Source: JAWODU01 sp046483125 (GTDB taxonomy: Bacteria; Verrucomicrobiota; Kiritimatiellia; UBA8416; JAWODU01). Taken from it: a DNA stretch of 32,060 nt. The stretch lies in contig JAWODU010000077.1 of NCBI GenBank assembly GCA_046483125.1, forward strand, positions 1 through 32,060. The letters run 5' to 3'. Below the pieces are notes generated by a model. The model did not search any database. It was not told the DNA's origin and saw only the letters and a program-made list of their open reading frames with translations. Made by a program: the position numbers and the translations under genes. Shown here piece by piece: positions 30,511 to 32,060 of this stretch. Positions within the stretch are counted from its first letter, which is position 1. Each line of letters opens with the position of its first letter.

Positions 30511-31811
30511 AGTTCCTCCTCGGCTTCAAGATGATTCTGGACGTTAAGCAGTTTGGAGCGCGCGTCCCTGTTTCGTTCGTCCGACCGTTCGGGAATCATC
30601 CTCAGGATAATCTTCAGTTCTTCAGCGGCCTTTTCCCACTGTTTCAGTTTCATGGCCTGGACAGCGCGGAACGTCGCGTCCTCGTACCTGCGTTGAAGTT
30701 CTTCTCTGCAATCGCTCAGGCTGGCAACGATATCACCGTAAAAATCCGGCTTGGGTTCAACGCTTTCCAACAGCCATTTCGCTTTCTCATAGCTCTTTAC
30801 GGCCTTGTGCAGGTTGGAGTAGTCAATTTCACGTTCGTCGTAAAGCTTGCGGCCGAGAAGGAGTTCTTCTTCCGCCATCTGCTTGAGTTCTTCGGGGGTA
30901 CGCTCGAGCGTCCAGAGCCCGAGTTCATTCTTTGCGAAATCCTCTATCATTTCGCGTGTTTCCCTGAAGGATTCGGGTTCGAGACGGTTGATAACCGTGC
31001 TCCTGTGAGTGTCCCTGCCGATTGTGACGGAAAGGTCCCATAAATGATATATCCCGGGCTGTATACCTTCGTATTGAGGGTCCAGAGAGAAAAAACCGGA
31101 CTCGCGCACCGAGCGGATCAGTTCGTCAAGGAGTGCTTCTTCAACAGCCTTTTCCTTGCGCAAATGAGTGTCGTTTTCTATGTCGTCTATTTTGGCTGAA
31201 AGGACGTTGTTTTCGTTAAGCGTCAGGTTGTACCGGAAGATGTTGTCCGCGTCGGCCCTGACCTTTTCGTAGGTGAATGTAATTCCGGAATCTTCCGCGG
31301 CAACCGGAGCGGCGGGGGCGCCGTTCCTTTCCTTCCTGAGAAACCTGGGTATCCACGCCGCCAGAGCTACGGCGGTCAGAAGACACGCTATCATGACCAG
31401 GGGCCAGAGTCCGATCTTACGCCGGGGCGATTGTGTTTTCGTTGCGCCGAAGCCCAGGTCGACGACCGGGCCGCCGGACGCCGCGCCGGCGGAGGGAAGC
31501 GAGTTTATGCCGTCGTTAACGACCCTGATTGTCGTATCTCCGATGGCGAGAACGTCTCCGGCGCGGAGCGCCGATTCCTGAACGGGCTTGTCGTTGACGT
31601 GGGTTTCGTTGGCGCTTCCGAGGTCCGTTACCCATAGGCCGTCGTTGGTCTTGAAGAACAGGCGGCAGTGGTGGCGGGAGAGCAGGGGGTCCACGAGGAC
31701 AATGTCGTTTTTGGACGAACGGCCGACGCGGGCGCCGTCCGGAGCTACGGATATTGTCTTGCCCTTGTCGGCACCTTCTTCAACAACAAGATGTATCGGA
31801 TTGTCGTTCAT
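30507..31811 (-). CDS. FHA-domain membrane protein
   Basis: This 434-aa protein has an N-terminal FHA domain (about 1-98) with the phosphothreonine-binding set: Gly30-Arg31-Ser32, Ser45-Arg46-His47-His48 and Asn68 in DLGSANETHVN. A linker, one membrane helix (about 134-156) and a large extracytoplasmic part follow. The C-terminus has helical, TPR-like segments (for example QAMKLKQWEKAAEELKIILRMIP). The FHA domain should bind phosphothreonine in the cytoplasm, with the Ser/Thr kinase at 13308-16127 as a plausible writer. That link is inference. The gene is first in an operon with the PEGA protein. Its ATG lacks a clear Shine-Dalgarno. Confidence 0.88.
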   Translation of the reverse strand: MNDNPIHLVVEEGADKGKTISVAPDGARVGRSSKNDIVLVDPLLSRHHCRLFFKTNDGLWVTDLGSANETHVNDKPVQESALRAGDVLAIGDTTIRVVNDGINSLPSAGAASGGPVVDLGFGATKTQSPRRKIGLWPLVMIACLLTAVALAAWIPRFLRKERNGAPAAPVAAEDSGITFTYEKVRADADNIFRYNLTLNENNVLSAKIDDIENDTHLRKEKAVEEALLDELIRSVRESGFFSLDPQYEGIQPGIYHLWDLSVTIGRDTHRSTVINRLEPESFRETREMIEDFAKNELGLWTLERTPEELKQMAEEELLLGRKLYDEREIDYSNLHKAVKSYEKAKWLLESVEPKPDFYGDIVASLSDCREELQRRYEDATFRAVQAMKLKQWEKAAEELKIILRMIPERSDERNRDARSKLLNVQNHLEAEEEL

Positions 31812-31827
31812 ACAGCATGCTCAGAAA

Positions 31828-31856
31828 ACAATATAGCACATCATCACCATTGTCAA
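31828..31856 (-). promoter_or_regulatory. Sigma70-type promoter of the FHA-PEGA operon
   Basis: On the minus strand a consensus TTGACA (31851-31856) is followed after 17 nt by TATTGT (31828-31833), with TATATT (31830-31835) as a 15-nt-spaced alternative. The -35 lies inside an 8-bp inverted repeat (CACATCAT 31837-31844, ATGATGTG 31856-31863), a possible operator. The transcript leader would be about 10 nt, consistent with the absent Shine-Dalgarno. Confidence 0.5.
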
Positions 31857-31863
31857 TGATGTG

Positions 31864-32060
31864 GTCTTCATGTAGGGCGTCGGTTGTATAGCTGAAGCGG
31901 GACGCCCTTTCCTCCGAATTGCCTGCGGTCATTGTCCTCAATGGTCCGCACGTTAGCCGCTACTGACGTCCCCCTGGATCTGCACGGTTTCTGCTGGAGC
32001 CATGTTACGGGTGACAGTCAAAGCGGTAGATCCCCCCCCGCGGTCTCGCCAGAGACCGCG
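31864..32060. other. Right-edge intergenic DNA with three hairpins
   Basis: I see no coding frame here. The stretch contains AGGGCGTC/GACGCCCT (31874-31881 and 31901-31908), an imperfect TGCGG-CATTG/CAATG-CCGCA hairpin (31924-31950), and a perfect 9-bp CGCGGTCTC/GAGACCGCG hairpin with a 4-nt loop preceded by a C-run (32039-32060) at the very edge. The first is followed by TTT and could be a weak terminator for a plus-strand transcript. The set looks like REP-type extragenic repeats. Confidence 0.45.

Overview
The window is a gene-dense, fairly GC-rich bacterial chromosome segment. Nearly everything between about 785 and 31811 is coding, with many 1-4 nt stop/start overlaps. An apolipoprotein N-acyltransferase (lnt) beside lgt points to a diderm. 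The mix of a zinc-ribbon Ser/Thr kinase with an HGD catalytic loop, FHA and PEGA-repeat proteins, a PPi-type phosphofructokinase, a short archaeal-type phosphatidylserine decarboxylase and a Cys-variant Lgt suggests a member of the PVC superphylum (Kiritimatiellota, Lentisphaerota or Verrucomicrobiota-like). That placement is inference from gene content. No tRNA, rRNA or CRISPR array was seen.

Layout. (1) 1-784 is the accessory-looking left edge. It holds the start of a small membrane protein gene (minus strand, cut by the window), two related promoter-like 26-bp repeats, a 43-codon ORF resembling the N-terminus of a tyrosine integrase, short CCATTAG-type direct repeats and a 20-bp palindrome. 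(2) 785-6951 (minus) is a six-gene operon read as DUF4129 > DUF4350 > MoxR ATPase > DUF58 > SpoIIM-like > RDD. This is a widespread but poorly understood membrane/chaperone cassette. (3) 7235-11536 (plus) carries purE, a lipoprotein that looks like a catalytically dead S41 peptidase, a Sua5/YrdC enzyme, a low-molecular-weight phosphatase and one ORF fusing ribose-5-phosphate isomerase B to serine hydroxymethyltransferase. (4) Next come a minus-strand PPi-dependent phosphofructokinase, a plus-strand DciA/DUF721 protein and a large minus-strand transmembrane Ser/Thr kinase. (5) 16313-25166 (plus) is an envelope-biogenesis run: lgt, an RluD-type pseudouridine synthase, psd, pssA, a family-4 uracil-DNA glycosylase, secA and lnt. 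(6) 25445-29216 (plus) holds prfB with its programmed +1 frameshift, yicC, gmk, a stand-alone coaC, a 62-aa membrane protein and a DUF192 protein. (7) 29176-31811 (minus) is a two-gene operon of an FHA-domain membrane protein and a PEGA-repeat protein. (8) 31812-32060 contains a promoter and several hairpins but no gene.

Functionally the segment makes and sorts the envelope: phospholipid head groups by PssA/Psd, export by SecA, and lipoprotein maturation by Lgt/Lnt. It also carries signalling and folding modules (kinase, FHA, PEGA, MoxR/DUF58) whose partners are not known. The most notable items are the RpiB-GlyA fusion, the predicted S41 pseudoprotease lipoprotein, the integrase remnant with duplicated promoter-like repeats, the Cys cluster in the DUF4350 protein and the hairpin-rich prfB leader.
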